This document shows positions 9,128 through 23,762 of a DNA stretch of 64,000 bases, in pieces (position 1 is the first letter of the stretch; the number at the start of each line of letters is the position of its first letter). Location: the NCBI RefSeq assembly GCF_018780585.1, contig NZ_JADMJL010000015.1, positions 23,129 to 87,128 of the forward strand. Direction: 5' to 3'. Both the position numbers and the translations under genes were made by a program. The DNA comes from Methyloversatilis discipulorum (GTDB lineage: Bacteria; Pseudomonadota; Gammaproteobacteria; Burkholderiales; Rhodocyclaceae). The notes below the pieces were generated by a model, which searched no databases, was not told the origin of the DNA, and saw only the letters and a list, made by a program, of their open reading frames with translations.

Positions 9128-10204
9128 TCACCAGGCCGGCGACATGCGCACGTCGTCCGGCACCGCGTTCGGTTTGACCGGATGCAGGTAGAGGCGGGCG
9201 AAGGTGCCGAAGGCGGCCACTGCGCAGGCGCCGCGCTTGAGCAGACCGGTGATGCCGCCCTGCTGCTTCGCCGCCTCGTTTGCCCGGGCCAGCGCGAACA
9301 GCCGCTCGAGGCCGGCGCGGAAGGACGGGTTGTCGGTGTCCAGCGTCAGCGGGAACACCTGCCTGGAAATGTCCGAGGTGATGCGGAAGACCGCGTAGTC
9401 GTAGCTGTCGGCCTCCAGCCCCATGGCCTGGTGCAGCTGCGGCCGCATGTGGTCGCGCACGTACATCGTGGCGTACACCGCGAGCAGGAAGAAGCGCACC
9501 CACAGCAGATTGGCGCCGCGCAGCAGGTGAGGCTGGGCGCGCAGGATGAGGGCGAACGATTCGCCGTGCCGGAATTCGTCGTTGCACCAGCGCTCGAACC
9601 AGCGAAAGATCGGGTGGAAGCGCAGTTCGGGATGGCGCTCCAGCTGACGGTAGATGGTGATGTAGCGCGCGTAGCCGATCTTCTCCGACAGATAGGTGGC
9701 GTAGAAGATGTACTTCGGTTTGAAGAAGGTATAGCGCTTGGTGCGCTTCAGGCTGCCCAGATCGACGCCGAGGCCGTAGTCCTTCAGCGACATGTTCAGG
9801 AAGTTGGCGTGGCGCGCCTCGTCGCGTGCCATGTAGGCCATCAGTGCCTTGATGTCCGGGTTGTCGACGTTCTTCTTGATTTCGTTGTACAGCACGCAGC
9901 CGGAGAATTCGGAGGTGATCGAGCTGATCAGGAAGTCCATGAACTCCTGGTGCAGGGCCGGCGGCAGGTCGCGGATCTGTTCGCCGAAATCGGCGCTGCG
10001 CTGGAAGTGATCGTGATTGTTGTCGCCTTCGTACTCCAGCATCATCGCGTCCCACTCGGCGCGCACCGGGCTCACGTCGAGGCGGTTCATCGCGGCGAAA
10101 TCGGTGGTGTAGAAGCGCGGGCTCAGCATGGTGCTGACGCGCGCCTTGTCGGTGGCTTCGGCGGAAACGGCGACCTGCGGCGCAGGCTGTGTGGCAGTGC
10201 TCAT
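9128..10204 (-). CDS. acsF: Mg-protoporphyrin IX monomethyl ester oxidative (aerobic) cyclase
   Basis: AcsF is the oxygen-dependent diiron enzyme that closes the isocyclic ring E to make protochlorophyllide. The 358-residue protein shows two ExxH diiron motifs, Glu129-His132 (DEARH) and Glu210-His213 (NDEFRH), in normal surroundings ([31 protein letters not shown]). It overlaps the puhC stop by four bases. Having acsF in the puh operon means bacteriochlorophyll can be made with oxygen present. The oxygen-independent cyclase gene bchE is not in this window. Confidence 0.96.
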   Translation of the reverse strand: MSTATQPAPQVAVSAEATDKARVSTMLSPRFYTTDFAAMNRLDVSPVRAEWDAMMLEYEGDNNHDHFQRSADFGEQIRDLPPALHQEFMDFLISSITSEFSGCVLYNEIKKNVDNPDIKALMAYMARDEARHANFLNMSLKDYGLGVDLGSLKRTKRYTFFKPKYIFYATYLSEKIGYARYITIYRQLERHPELRFHPIFRWFERWCNDEFRHGESFALILRAQPHLLRGANLLWVRFFLLAVYATMYVRDHMRPQLHQAMGLEADSYDYAVFRITSDISRQVFPLTLDTDNPSFRAGLERLFALARANEAAKQQGGITGLLKRGACAVAAFGTFARLYLHPVKPNAVPDDVRMSPAW

Positions 10205-10671
10205 GGCTGTGCTCCCGATGCATGCAGGGTGGGGCGGCCGGCGTCGAGCAGCCGACCGAAGGCGCCGGCGTTCACCGGCCCGAAGGATTCGAGGTCGACG
10301 CGGCGCGCCGTGCTCCGATCGACCAGCGTGAGCCGGCCGTCGGCGCGGGCGATCAGCGAGAACGGCTGTTCCGGCCCGATCTGCTGACGGCGGCGTTCGC
10401 GCACCAGGCCGCGCAGGGTGCCGCGCACGAAGCCCTGTTCGCCGACGAAGGATTCGATCTGCGTATCGGTTCGCGCATCGATTACCGCGATGCTGCCGTC
10501 CGGCCTGTCTTCGAAACGCAGCTCGCGGACCGCGACCGCAGCGGCGTCCGGCGTCGCGATCGGCGTGCCGGACAGGCGGACCAAAGCCACCGCGGCCAGC
10601 ACGCCGGCCAGCATCAGGCCGATGGCGAGCAGCGGCCAGCGCGGCAGTGCAGGTGCGGTGTGTGCGCTCAT
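10201..10671 (-). CDS. puhC: Photosynthetic complex assembly protein PuhC
   Basis: PuhC helps organise LH1 and the reaction centre in the membrane. The 156-residue protein has one N-terminal membrane helix (about 12-32) followed by a periplasmic domain with the family-like [20 protein letters not shown]. The ATG at 10671 is chosen because GAGGAA lies seven bases upstream; a longer frame to 10740 is unlikely. It starts ten bases after puhB and its stop overlaps acsF. Confidence 0.88.
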   Translation of the reverse strand: MSAHTAPALPRWPLLAIGLMLAGVLAAVALVRLSGTPIATPDAAAVAVRELRFEDRPDGSIAVIDARTDTQIESFVGEQGFVRGTLRGLVRERRRQQIGPEQPFSLIARADGRLTLVDRSTARRVDLESFGPVNAGAFGRLLDAGRPTLHASGAQP

Positions 10672-10681
10672 GCTGCGTTCC

Positions 10682-11392
10682 TCAGTGAGCGGCGAGTTGC
10701 GGTGCGCGACCGGTGCGGCGGGCACGCGGCGCGGGCGCATCGGCCTTCTGCGCGGCCGCTGCGGGCGCCGTTTGCGGTGCGTCGCTGCGCGCGGCCTGCC
10801 ACGCTTCGGTCAGCAGGGCGGCGACACGGGTGGCGTCGGCGATGCAGCACAGCATCGGCTCCGGCCGGGCGGCCCGCCACGGACGGGCGTGCGGCCACAG
10901 GTGCAGCAGCGCGATGCGATCGGGCGCAGCCAGCAGCAGCGGAATGTTGCCGTGACCCTTGCGCGTGAGCTTCAGCCCGGCCGCGTCGATGCGGTTCAGC
11001 GGCAGGTTGAAGGTGAGGCTGAGCACGATGCCGACGCGCATGACGACGCGCCGGTCGGTGATCGTATAGACCGTGGTGCGCGCGCTCAGCCAGGCCAGCA
11101 GCGTCATCATGCCGAGCGCGGCCAGCACCAGAGGCAGCAGCATCAGCACGGCACTGGCGGCGTCGCCGAAGCGGCCGCCGTCGGCGACGACGAAGCCGGC
11201 GCGCAGCGCCAGGATGACCGCGAAGTAGAGCGCCAGCGCACGCACGTGGAAGCGCTCGCGCGCCAGTTGCCGCCAGTCCGGGCCACCCTGCCAGAGCAGT
11301 CTTTCGTCCGCCGGCAGTCGCTCCGGCAGGCCGGGCGCGGCTTCGAACTCGTGCTCGTGACCGTCGTGGCGGACCGCGCGCAGGCCGCTCAC
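10682..11392 (-). CDS. puhB: Photosynthetic complex assembly protein PuhB
   Basis: PuhB is a membrane protein that assists reaction-centre assembly, often described as a dimeric RC assembly factor. The 236-residue product has two to three hydrophobic helices in the first half, followed by a bacterial PH-like segment (TTVYTITDRRVVMRVGIVL). The C-terminal tail is Ala/Pro-rich and longer than average. Translation most likely starts at the GTG at 11392, which overlaps the puhA stop (GTGA); the frame continues upstream but inside puhA. Confidence 0.9.
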   Translation of the reverse strand: MSGLRAVRHDGHEHEFEAAPGLPERLPADERLLWQGGPDWRQLARERFHVRALALYFAVILALRAGFVVADGGRFGDAASAVLMLLPLVLAALGMMTLLAWLSARTTVYTITDRRVVMRVGIVLSLTFNLPLNRIDAAGLKLTRKGHGNIPLLLAAPDRIALLHLWPHARPWRAARPEPMLCCIADATRVAALLTEAWQAARSDAPQTAPAAAAQKADAPAPRARRTGRAPQLAAH

Positions 11393-12159
11393 AGCAGAGG
11401 TTCCTTGCGCGACGCTTCGGCGTACAGCGTGCCGCCGCCGTAGTAGGCCATCACCTTCTCCTCTTCCAGCAGCGTGATGCGGTCGGTCGCCTTGGGTTGC
11501 GGCACGCTGGCGAACTGGTGGCCGAGGATGGACGCCACCTTGACCGCACGTTCGCCGACGCGGCAGAAGTTCATCGGCAGCAGCACGCGACGCGTACCAC
11601 CGCCGGCCGGCACATCCAGTTCGAGGTAGCGGAACATCGCTTCCGAGCGGTCCACCCACAGATCACGCACCACGCCGCCCTGTGCGCCGTCGGCACCGAT
11701 CACCGGCAGGCCGCGCGGGTCGGTGTCCTGATGCGCGACGTCGTAGTCGGGTGCGTCGCGCAGCGGCACGATGCGCAGCGCGCCGTCGAAGGTGAGGTCG
11801 GGCAGGTCGGCGCGGTCGGCCCAGGCGCCGGGGCCGACACCGTCGAGCATCGGGTTGCCGGTCGGGTCCAGCGGTGCGCCCGGCCAGTTGCCGCTGGGCG
11901 TGGCTTTCAGCGTCTGCGGCGACCGGAAGTCATTGGGCACGGTGACCGTGCGACCGTCCTGCAGGCGGAAGGTCTTGGGATCGGGGATCGGCGGAAAGCC
12001 CTGCACGCGAATGCTGTCGGAACGGTCCGATTCCAGCGGGTAGCCCTCGCGCTTGCTCTCCTGATGCAGGTGGTAGATCAACCCCGCGAAGAAGATCCAG
12101 AAGACGTACAGCACGATCTGTGCGACGTCGAAGTACTGGGTGATGGCGCCGGTTTCCAT
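11389..12159 (-). CDS. puhA: Photosynthetic reaction centre H subunit
   Basis: PuhA caps the cytoplasmic face of the PufL-PufM core and controls proton delivery to QB. The 256-residue protein has one N-terminal membrane helix (VLYVFWIFFAGLIYHLH) and the usual soluble domain with PLESDRSD, TFRLQDGRTVTVPN and GVVRDLWVDRSE. Two ATGs lie six bases apart; the second, at 12159, is preferred because AGGAG is about seven bases away, against one base for the ATG at 12165. It follows lhaA by about 25 bases. Confidence 0.95.
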   Translation of the reverse strand: METGAITQYFDVAQIVLYVFWIFFAGLIYHLHQESKREGYPLESDRSDSIRVQGFPPIPDPKTFRLQDGRTVTVPNDFRSPQTLKATPSGNWPGAPLDPTGNPMLDGVGPGAWADRADLPDLTFDGALRIVPLRDAPDYDVAHQDTDPRGLPVIGADGAQGGVVRDLWVDRSEAMFRYLELDVPAGGGTRRVLLPMNFCRVGERAVKVASILGHQFASVPQPKATDRITLLEEEKVMAYYGGGTLYAEASRKEPLL

Positions 12160-12184
12160 GGTCATTCTCCTGTGTGATGGATGT

Positions 12185-13639
12185 TCAGCCGGGGAAATCG
12201 GCCAGTCCGAACTTCGCGCTGGCCGGGACCGGCGCGCGCGGGGCGCTGCGCACCAGTGGTCCGAGTGCGACCAGGCTGGCGAACAGCAGATAGATTTCGC
12301 AGTGATAGACGAAGCTGTAGCCGGTGGCCGGCGAGGCGAGTGCCGGGCCGAGCGCGCCGGTGGTCGCCAGTGTCGACACGACGTCGCGCAGCGCACCGCC
12401 GAAGGCGATCGCCAGGCCGGTGCTGCAGGCGTGCACCGCACCCCAGGCGCCGAGCGCCAGCCCGTTCATGCCGCCGCTGTCGAGGCCCATTGCGGCGGTC
12501 AGCATGCCGACCGAAAACAGTCCGCCGCCGAAGCCGATCAGGCCGACGCCGCCGTGGAACAGCGCGGTCGACTGCAGCGGCTCGGCGAACACGACGGTCG
12601 AGAAGGCGACGATGCCGATCAGCGCGCCGAAGGCGGCGACGCGGCAGGCATCGACGCCGCGCGCCAGCGTGCGTGCCGCGAAGGCGAAGGCGGCCAGCGC
12701 GCCGCAGGCCATCAGCGCGGTCAGTGCGGTGGTGGCGCCGACGCCCATGCCCAGCACCTCGGCGCCATACGGTTCGAGAATGATGTCCTGCATGCTGAAC
12801 GCGGCGCTGCCGAGGCCGAGCGCCAGCAGGTAGCGGGTGGCGCGCGCATGCGTCGAGAACTGCTGCCATATCGTGCGGAAGGGCTGGCGCGGCGTCTCGG
12901 TGCTGCGCGCGCTGCGCGCCTCCTGTTTCCACAGCGCGGCGATGTTCAGCGCCATGGTCAGCATGGCCGATCCCTGGATCACCTGGATCAGTCGCAGCTG
13001 CGAGAAGTCCGCCAGCAGCAGACCGAACAGGACGCCGCTGCCCACCATGCCCGCCAGCAGCATCAGGTACATCAGCGCCACCACGCGCGGCCGCGCAGCG
13101 GGCGGCGCGAGGTCGGTGGCGAGCGCGAGGCCGGCGGTCTGCACCGTCTGCATGCCGGCGCCGACCATCAGGAAGGCCAGCGCGGCGCCGGCCTGACCGA
13201 CCCATTCGGGGCCACGCGTATCGCCGGACAGCAGGATGAGCGAGAAAGGCATGATGGCCAGTCCGCCGAACTGCACCAGCGTGCCCATCCACAGATAGGG
13301 CACGCGGCGCCAGCCGAGCGCCGAGCGGTGGGTGTCCGAGCGGTAGCCGAGCAGCGCGCGGAAGGGCGAGAACAGCAGCGGCAGCGCCACCATCGCGGCG
13401 ACCAGCCAGGCGGCCATGCCCATCTCGACGATCATGACGCGGTTCAGCGTGCCGATCAGCAGCACGGTGGCCATGCCGACCGACACCTGGAACAGCGACA
13501 GGCGCAGCAGTCGCCCCAGCGGCAGCGCCTCGCTGGCGGCGTCGGCAAAGGGCAGGAAACGCGTGCCGACACCGGTCCACAGCCGTGCGGCGCGGGCGTT
13601 CAGTGCGGGCAGGCCGAGCCCTCTGCGCGGCGCGTTCAT
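12185..13639 (-). CDS. lhaA: LH1 assembly protein LhaA, PucC-family (BCD) transporter
   Basis: LhaA belongs to the BCD branch of the major facilitator superfamily and is thought to deliver bacteriochlorophyll to LH1 during assembly. The 484-residue protein has about twelve membrane helices. Diagnostic stretches are LIGTLNRVMIVEMG, GYRSDTHRSALGWRRVPYLW and MQDIILEPYGAEV. Its ATG overlaps the bchM stop by four bases, in the usual bchM-lhaA-puhA order. A second PucC-family gene is at 26304. Confidence 0.94.
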   Translation of the reverse strand: MNAPRRGLGLPALNARAARLWTGVGTRFLPFADAASEALPLGRLLRLSLFQVSVGMATVLLIGTLNRVMIVEMGMAAWLVAAMVALPLLFSPFRALLGYRSDTHRSALGWRRVPYLWMGTLVQFGGLAIMPFSLILLSGDTRGPEWVGQAGAALAFLMVGAGMQTVQTAGLALATDLAPPAARPRVVALMYLMLLAGMVGSGVLFGLLLADFSQLRLIQVIQGSAMLTMALNIAALWKQEARSARSTETPRQPFRTIWQQFSTHARATRYLLALGLGSAAFSMQDIILEPYGAEVLGMGVGATTALTALMACGALAAFAFAARTLARGVDACRVAAFGALIGIVAFSTVVFAEPLQSTALFHGGVGLIGFGGGLFSVGMLTAAMGLDSGGMNGLALGAWGAVHACSTGLAIAFGGALRDVVSTLATTGALGPALASPATGYSFVYHCEIYLLFASLVALGPLVRSAPRAPVPASAKFGLADFPG

Positions 13640-14331
13640 GTGCGCACCAGTTCCATCGCCTGCGAGGTGTAGAAGCCGCTGGCCACGCGTTCGCTGCGCA
13701 GCGGCGCCATCGCGCGCAGTCCGTCCTCGTCGGCGATCAGCCGTCCGAGCACCGCCGCGCGGACCGGTTCGATCGCCGGCGCGCGGTTGCCGCGCGGGAA
13801 GAAGCGGCCGACGAAATGCATCGCATCGAGGGCGCGCGTGCTGGGCGGGAAGGTGAACAGGATGGAGGCCGCGGTGCGCGCGGCCAGCCCCGACAGCACG
13901 CGCACGGCGTCGCGCGGACGGTAGTGGATCAGCGAATCCATCGCCACCACGTGGTCGAAGTGGCCGAGCGCGGGGTCCAGCATGTCGCCGGCGCGGAAGT
14001 CGATGCGGCCCGCCAGGCCATGCGGCATGCGTTCGCGCGCCAGCCCGACCAGGGTCGGCGACAGGTCGATCGCCACCACGTGGGCGCCCCGGCGCGCCGC
14101 CTCGACCGCCAGCGCGCCGGTGCCGCAGCCGGCGTCGAGCAGGCGGCAGCCGCTCAGATCGTCGGGCAGCCAGTCGAGCAGCGTGGCGCGCATGCGGTCG
14201 CGGCCGGCGCGCACGGTGGCACGGATGCGGCCGACCGGTGCATCGGAGGTGAGCCGCTTCCAGGCGTCCACCGCGGTGCGGTCGAAATAGGTGGCGATCT
14301 CGCCACGGCGTTCGAGGTAGGAGCTGTCCAT
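13636..14331 (-). CDS. bchM: Mg-protoporphyrin IX methyltransferase
   Basis: BchM uses S-adenosylmethionine to methylate the C13 propionate of Mg-protoporphyrin IX, between Mg chelation by BchHDI and ring closure by AcsF. The 231-residue protein starts MDSSYLERRGEIATYFDRTA and has the SAM-binding motif LLDAGCGTGALAVEAARRG and a second motif VVAIDLSPTLV. It begins two bases after the bchL stop and its own stop overlaps lhaA. Confidence 0.95.
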   Translation of the reverse strand: MDSSYLERRGEIATYFDRTAVDAWKRLTSDAPVGRIRATVRAGRDRMRATLLDWLPDDLSGCRLLDAGCGTGALAVEAARRGAHVVAIDLSPTLVGLARERMPHGLAGRIDFRAGDMLDPALGHFDHVVAMDSLIHYRPRDAVRVLSGLAARTAASILFTFPPSTRALDAMHFVGRFFPRGNRAPAIEPVRAAVLGRLIADEDGLRAMAPLRSERVASGFYTSQAMELVRT

Positions 14332-14333
14332 GA

Positions 14334-19042
<4,709 letters not shown>

Positions 19043-19068
<26 letters not shown>

Positions 19069-20632
19069 CGTAGAGCGTCTCCACCGTGATGGTGCTCAGT
19101 CCGCGGCTGCGGGCGTAGCTTTCGGTATTGCGGCGCGCCTTGCCGCGGACGAAGAACGGAATCTTCTTCAGTTCGCGTTCGCCGTCTGCGGTCCAGGCCG
19201 GGGCGTCGTCCGCGTCGCTCATGCCCAGTTCGGCCACCGCCATCGTCTGTACGGCGACGGCTGGCAGATGCGAGGCGGGCGCGGCGTCGTTGAATTCGAA
19301 GTCGTCGCGGAACATCTGCAGCAGGTGTTCTTCCAGCCCCATCACCAGCGGGTGCACCCAGCTGTCGAACAGCACGTTAGCGCCTTCGAAGCCATACACC
19401 GGGCTGTAGCGGGCCGGCACGTCCTGTACGTGGATCGGGCTCGATATGACGGCGCAGGCGATGCCCAGCCGCTTGGCGATGTGGCGCTCCATCTGCGTAC
19501 CGAGCACCAGCTCCGGTGCGGCGGCGGCGATGGCTTTCTCGACTTCGAGGTAGTCGTCGCTGATCAGCGCCTCGACGCCGTAGCGCGCCGCCGCCTCGCG
19601 CACGTCGCGGGCGAAGTCGCGTGCGTAGCAGCCGAGGCCGACCACGGTGAAGCCCATCTCCTCCGCCGCGATGCGTGCCGCGGCGATGGCGTGTGTCGCG
19701 TCGGCGAAGATGAACACCCGCTTGCCGGTCAGATAGGTCGAATCGACCGAGCGCGCATACCAGGGCTGACGCGAGGCCGAAGCGCCGCGGCCGGCGGCGC
19801 CCGGCGTTTCGGCGCCCAGCAGCGGCGACGGATCCACGCCCGCCAGCGCGGCGACTTCGGCGATAAAGTCGCGCGTGGCGCCGACGCCCATCGGAATGGT
19901 CCGTGTCGCCGGCATGCCGAAGCTGCGGCTCAGCCAGCCGGTCAGCGTGCGCGACACTTCCGGGTAGAGATCGATATTGAAGTCGGCATCGGGCAGGCGG
20001 CGCAGGTCGTCGACCGAGGCGCCGAGCGGCGCCACCACGTTGACGTCGATGCCGAGCGCGTCGAGCAGGCGGCGGATTTCGGTCACGTCGTCGCGGCAGC
20101 GGAAGCCGAGCACGGTCGGGCCGAGCAGGTTGGCGCGCGGGCGCCGTGCCGGGTCGCGCGGCGGACGTGCGGCGCCGGGCGCGGGCACGCGGTCGGCGAG
20201 CAGGGTGCGCGCCAGGTGATAGAAGGTTTCGGCGGCGCCCCAGTTCTCCTTCTTCGAGTAGGCGGGCAGCTCCAGCGCCACCACCGGTATCGGCAGCTGC
20301 ATGCCGGCGGCCAGCGCGCCGGACTGATCCTGGATCAGTTCGGCGGTGCAGGAGTCGCCGACCAGCAGCGCGGCCGGATGGAAACGCTCAAAGGCCTCGG
20401 CCACGGCGGCCTTCACCAACTCGGCGGTGCTGCCGCCGAGGTCGCGCGCCTGGAAGGTGGTGTAGGTGACCGGCGGCCGGCGGTCCTGCCGTTCGATCAT
20501 CGTGAACAGCAGATCGGCATAGGTATCGCCCTGCGGTGCGTGCAGCACGTAATGCAGGTCGCGCATCGAGCTGGCGACGCGCATGGCACCGATGTGCGGC
20601 GGTCCTTCGTAGGTCCAGAGCGTGAGCTGCAT
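19043..20632 (-). CDS. bchB: Light-independent protochlorophyllide reductase subunit B
   Basis: BchB is one of the two NifDK-like subunits of the dark-operative protochlorophyllide reductase. The 529-residue protein has the typical start [20 protein letters not shown], the cysteine-bearing [15 protein letters not shown], and the short C-terminal domain ending in the helix around [20 protein letters not shown]. The ATG at 20632 is chosen for its AAGGGG site and family N-terminus; upstream codons in frame overlap bchN. A Pro/Arg-rich insertion near residues 200-220 is slightly longer than usual. Confidence 0.96.
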
Positions 20633-20643
20633 CGCGTGCCCCT

Positions 20644-22442
<1,799 letters not shown>

Positions 22443-22470
22443 CGTCGCGTCTCCTCTGTCCTCGTAATCG

Positions 22471-22499
22471 AATCTAGACGGCCGGGGACAAAGTGTCAA
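22471..22499 (-). promoter_or_regulatory. Sigma-70 promoter of the bchF operon
   Basis: Read on the minus strand, a perfect -35 TTGACA (22499-22494) is followed by 17 bases and the -10 box TAGATT (22476-22471). This places the transcript start about 20 bases before bchF. The -35 hexamer is wholly inside the palindrome at 22494-22511, the classical arrangement for repression by PpsR/CrtJ under oxygen. Confidence 0.7.
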
Positions 22500-22511
22500 T
22501 GTAAATTGACG
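22494..22511. promoter_or_regulatory. PpsR/CrtJ-type operator at bchF
   Basis: TGT-CAATGTAAATTG-ACG fits the PpsR/CrtJ consensus TGT-N12-ACA with one mismatch at the last base. The N12 is itself near-symmetric (CAAT...ATTG). It covers the -35 box of the bchF promoter. Confidence 0.65.
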
Positions 22512-22587
22512 TCACGACGAAATTACATCGGCGGAATGACAATGCGCGCGGTCCAGCTGGCCATTCGGGCCAGCGCGTCATCGAAAT

Positions 22588-22605
22588 TGACAAGTTAACT
22601 TGACA
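22588..22605. promoter_or_regulatory. PpsR/CrtJ-type operator at aerR
   Basis: TGA-CAAGTTAACTTG-ACA has a perfect 12-base palindrome in the centre and differs from TGT-N12-ACA by one base in the left arm. It overlaps TTGACA at 22600-22605, the likely -35 box of the aerR-ppsR transcript. This suggests the repressor controls its own operon. Confidence 0.6.
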
Positions 22606-22629
22606 GTGCAGGGTGGCGCGCTCTATTCC
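22600..22629 (+). promoter_or_regulatory. Candidate promoter of aerR-ppsR
   Basis: TTGACA (22600-22605) is followed after 18 bases by TATTCC (22624-22629), a fair -10 box. The leader before aerR would be about 200 bases long. A second TTGACA at 22587-22592 has no -10 box at a suitable distance. Confidence 0.4.
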
Positions 22630-22835
22630 TACATTGTTGGCGTCCAGTTCTGCAGACATCGTCGAACCCACGCCTTCCTGCCCAGAGACTTGCTCGCCCT
22701 CGTCGTCAGTGCCACCACGGACACTGGGTTCACCACCCGCAGCAGCCGTACAGCCCGTCCGCATCCATGGGGCGTCCACCGGGGGCGCATCCGACACGGC
22801 CGGGGCACGACAAGAAGACCCAAGGAGGCAGGAAG

Positions 22836-23741
22836 ATGGCCGGGATGACGCAGCGAGGCGCCCGCAGGGCGCAGGTGTCGGTAGAGAGCTTGTCCGTGCA
22901 GGAGCAGGGCGGCGTGAGCCACTTCGGTGGGCCGCCGATCGGACCGCCCGTATTTGCCGCCCCCGACTGGCTGGGGGATCTGGCGCAGACGATAGAAGCG
23001 GAAATCATTCCACGGCTGATGCTGGCGCACGGCGATCTGGTCGATCTGCCGCCGGCCGGGGCGGGCGCAACGACCATCTCGGCGCGCGAAATCCACGAAT
23101 TTGCCAACCTCGTGCTGGCACAGGATGCTGGCGTCGTACGCAACTGCGTGCAGGCGATCCGCGCCCGCGGCGTCGAGCCACGGGTCATCTGTCTCGACTT
23201 GCTGGCGCCGGCGGCGCGCCGGCTCGGCGAGCTGTGGGAAGCCGATCTGTGCGATTTCACGCAGGTCACGCTCGGCCTGTGGCGGATCCAGCAGGTGCTG
23301 CACGACGTCAGCCCGAGTTTCCGCAGCGATCTGCATTCGGGCGAGACAGGCCGCCGCGTGCTGCTCGCCACCTTGCCGGGAGAGCAGCACACCTTCGGTA
23401 TGTCCATGGTGGCCGACTTCTTCCGCCAGCGCCGCTGGGACGTGCGCCTCGACACACCGGGTCCGCGCGGCGAAGCGCTGCGCCTGCTGCGCGCCGAGCG
23501 CTTCGATCTGGTGGGCGTGTCGCTCGGCAGCGAAACGCGCTTCGATGAACTGGCGGAATGGATCACCACCGCTCGCCGCGTGTCGCTGCAACGCGACATC
23601 GTGGTGATGGTCGGCGGCCCGATCTTCGCCAGCCGGCCGGAATGGGTGCCGCTGGTCGGCGCCGACGCGACCGCGCGCGATGCGAGCGCCGCGGTCGATG
23701 TGGCCGAAGCATTGCTGCCTGTGCGATTTGCGCATGGGTGA
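22836..23741 (+). CDS. aerR: B12-binding photosynthesis antirepressor AerR/PpaA
   Basis: The 301-residue protein has a B12-binding fold in its C-terminal half. His185, in GEQHTFGMSMVADFFR, matches the axial-ligand position of the AerR/PpaA family, and GVSLGSETRFDEL and MVGGPIFASRP follow. AerR binds light-modified cobalamin and relieves repression by CrtJ/PpsR in Rhodobacter. The position directly upstream of ppsR and divergent from bchF is the classic one. The ATG at 22836 is chosen because of AAGGAGG at 22822-22828; the frame could extend to 22767 but no signal is seen there. A PduO-type cobalamin adenosyltransferase at 52173 shows that the cell handles cobalamin. Confidence 0.88.
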   Translation: MAGMTQRGARRAQVSVESLSVQEQGGVSHFGGPPIGPPVFAAPDWLGDLAQTIEAEIIPRLMLAHGDLVDLPPAGAGATTISAREIHEFANLVLAQDAGVVRNCVQAIRARGVEPRVICLDLLAPAARRLGELWEADLCDFTQVTLGLWRIQQVLHDVSPSFRSDLHSGETGRRVLLATLPGEQHTFGMSMVADFFRQRRWDVRLDTPGPRGEALRLLRAERFDLVGVSLGSETRFDELAEWITTARRVSLQRDIVVMVGGPIFASRPEWVPLVGADATARDASAAVDVAEALLPVRFAHG

Positions 23742-23762
23742 TCAGTTTCTGGAGGGTATCGA

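Larger units (their letters stand above)
22443..22835. other. Divergent regulatory region between bchF and aerR
   Basis: This 393-bp gap has no gene. Its left half is relatively AT-rich and carries two PpsR-like palindromes whose centres are 94 bp apart, close to nine helical turns. Each overlaps the -35 box of a divergent promoter. The right half (about 22,640-22,820) shows nothing recognisable apart from the aerR ribosome-binding site AAGGAGG (22822-22828). Bound PpsR could bridge the two sites and repress both directions; that is inference from spacing. Confidence 0.65.

Noticed and set aside
22500..22528. Second TGTAAATT...AAATTACA pair next to the bchF operator
   Set aside because: The arms do not pair fully and the spacing does not fit the PpsR pattern; the overlapping TGT-N12-ACG site is a better explanation.
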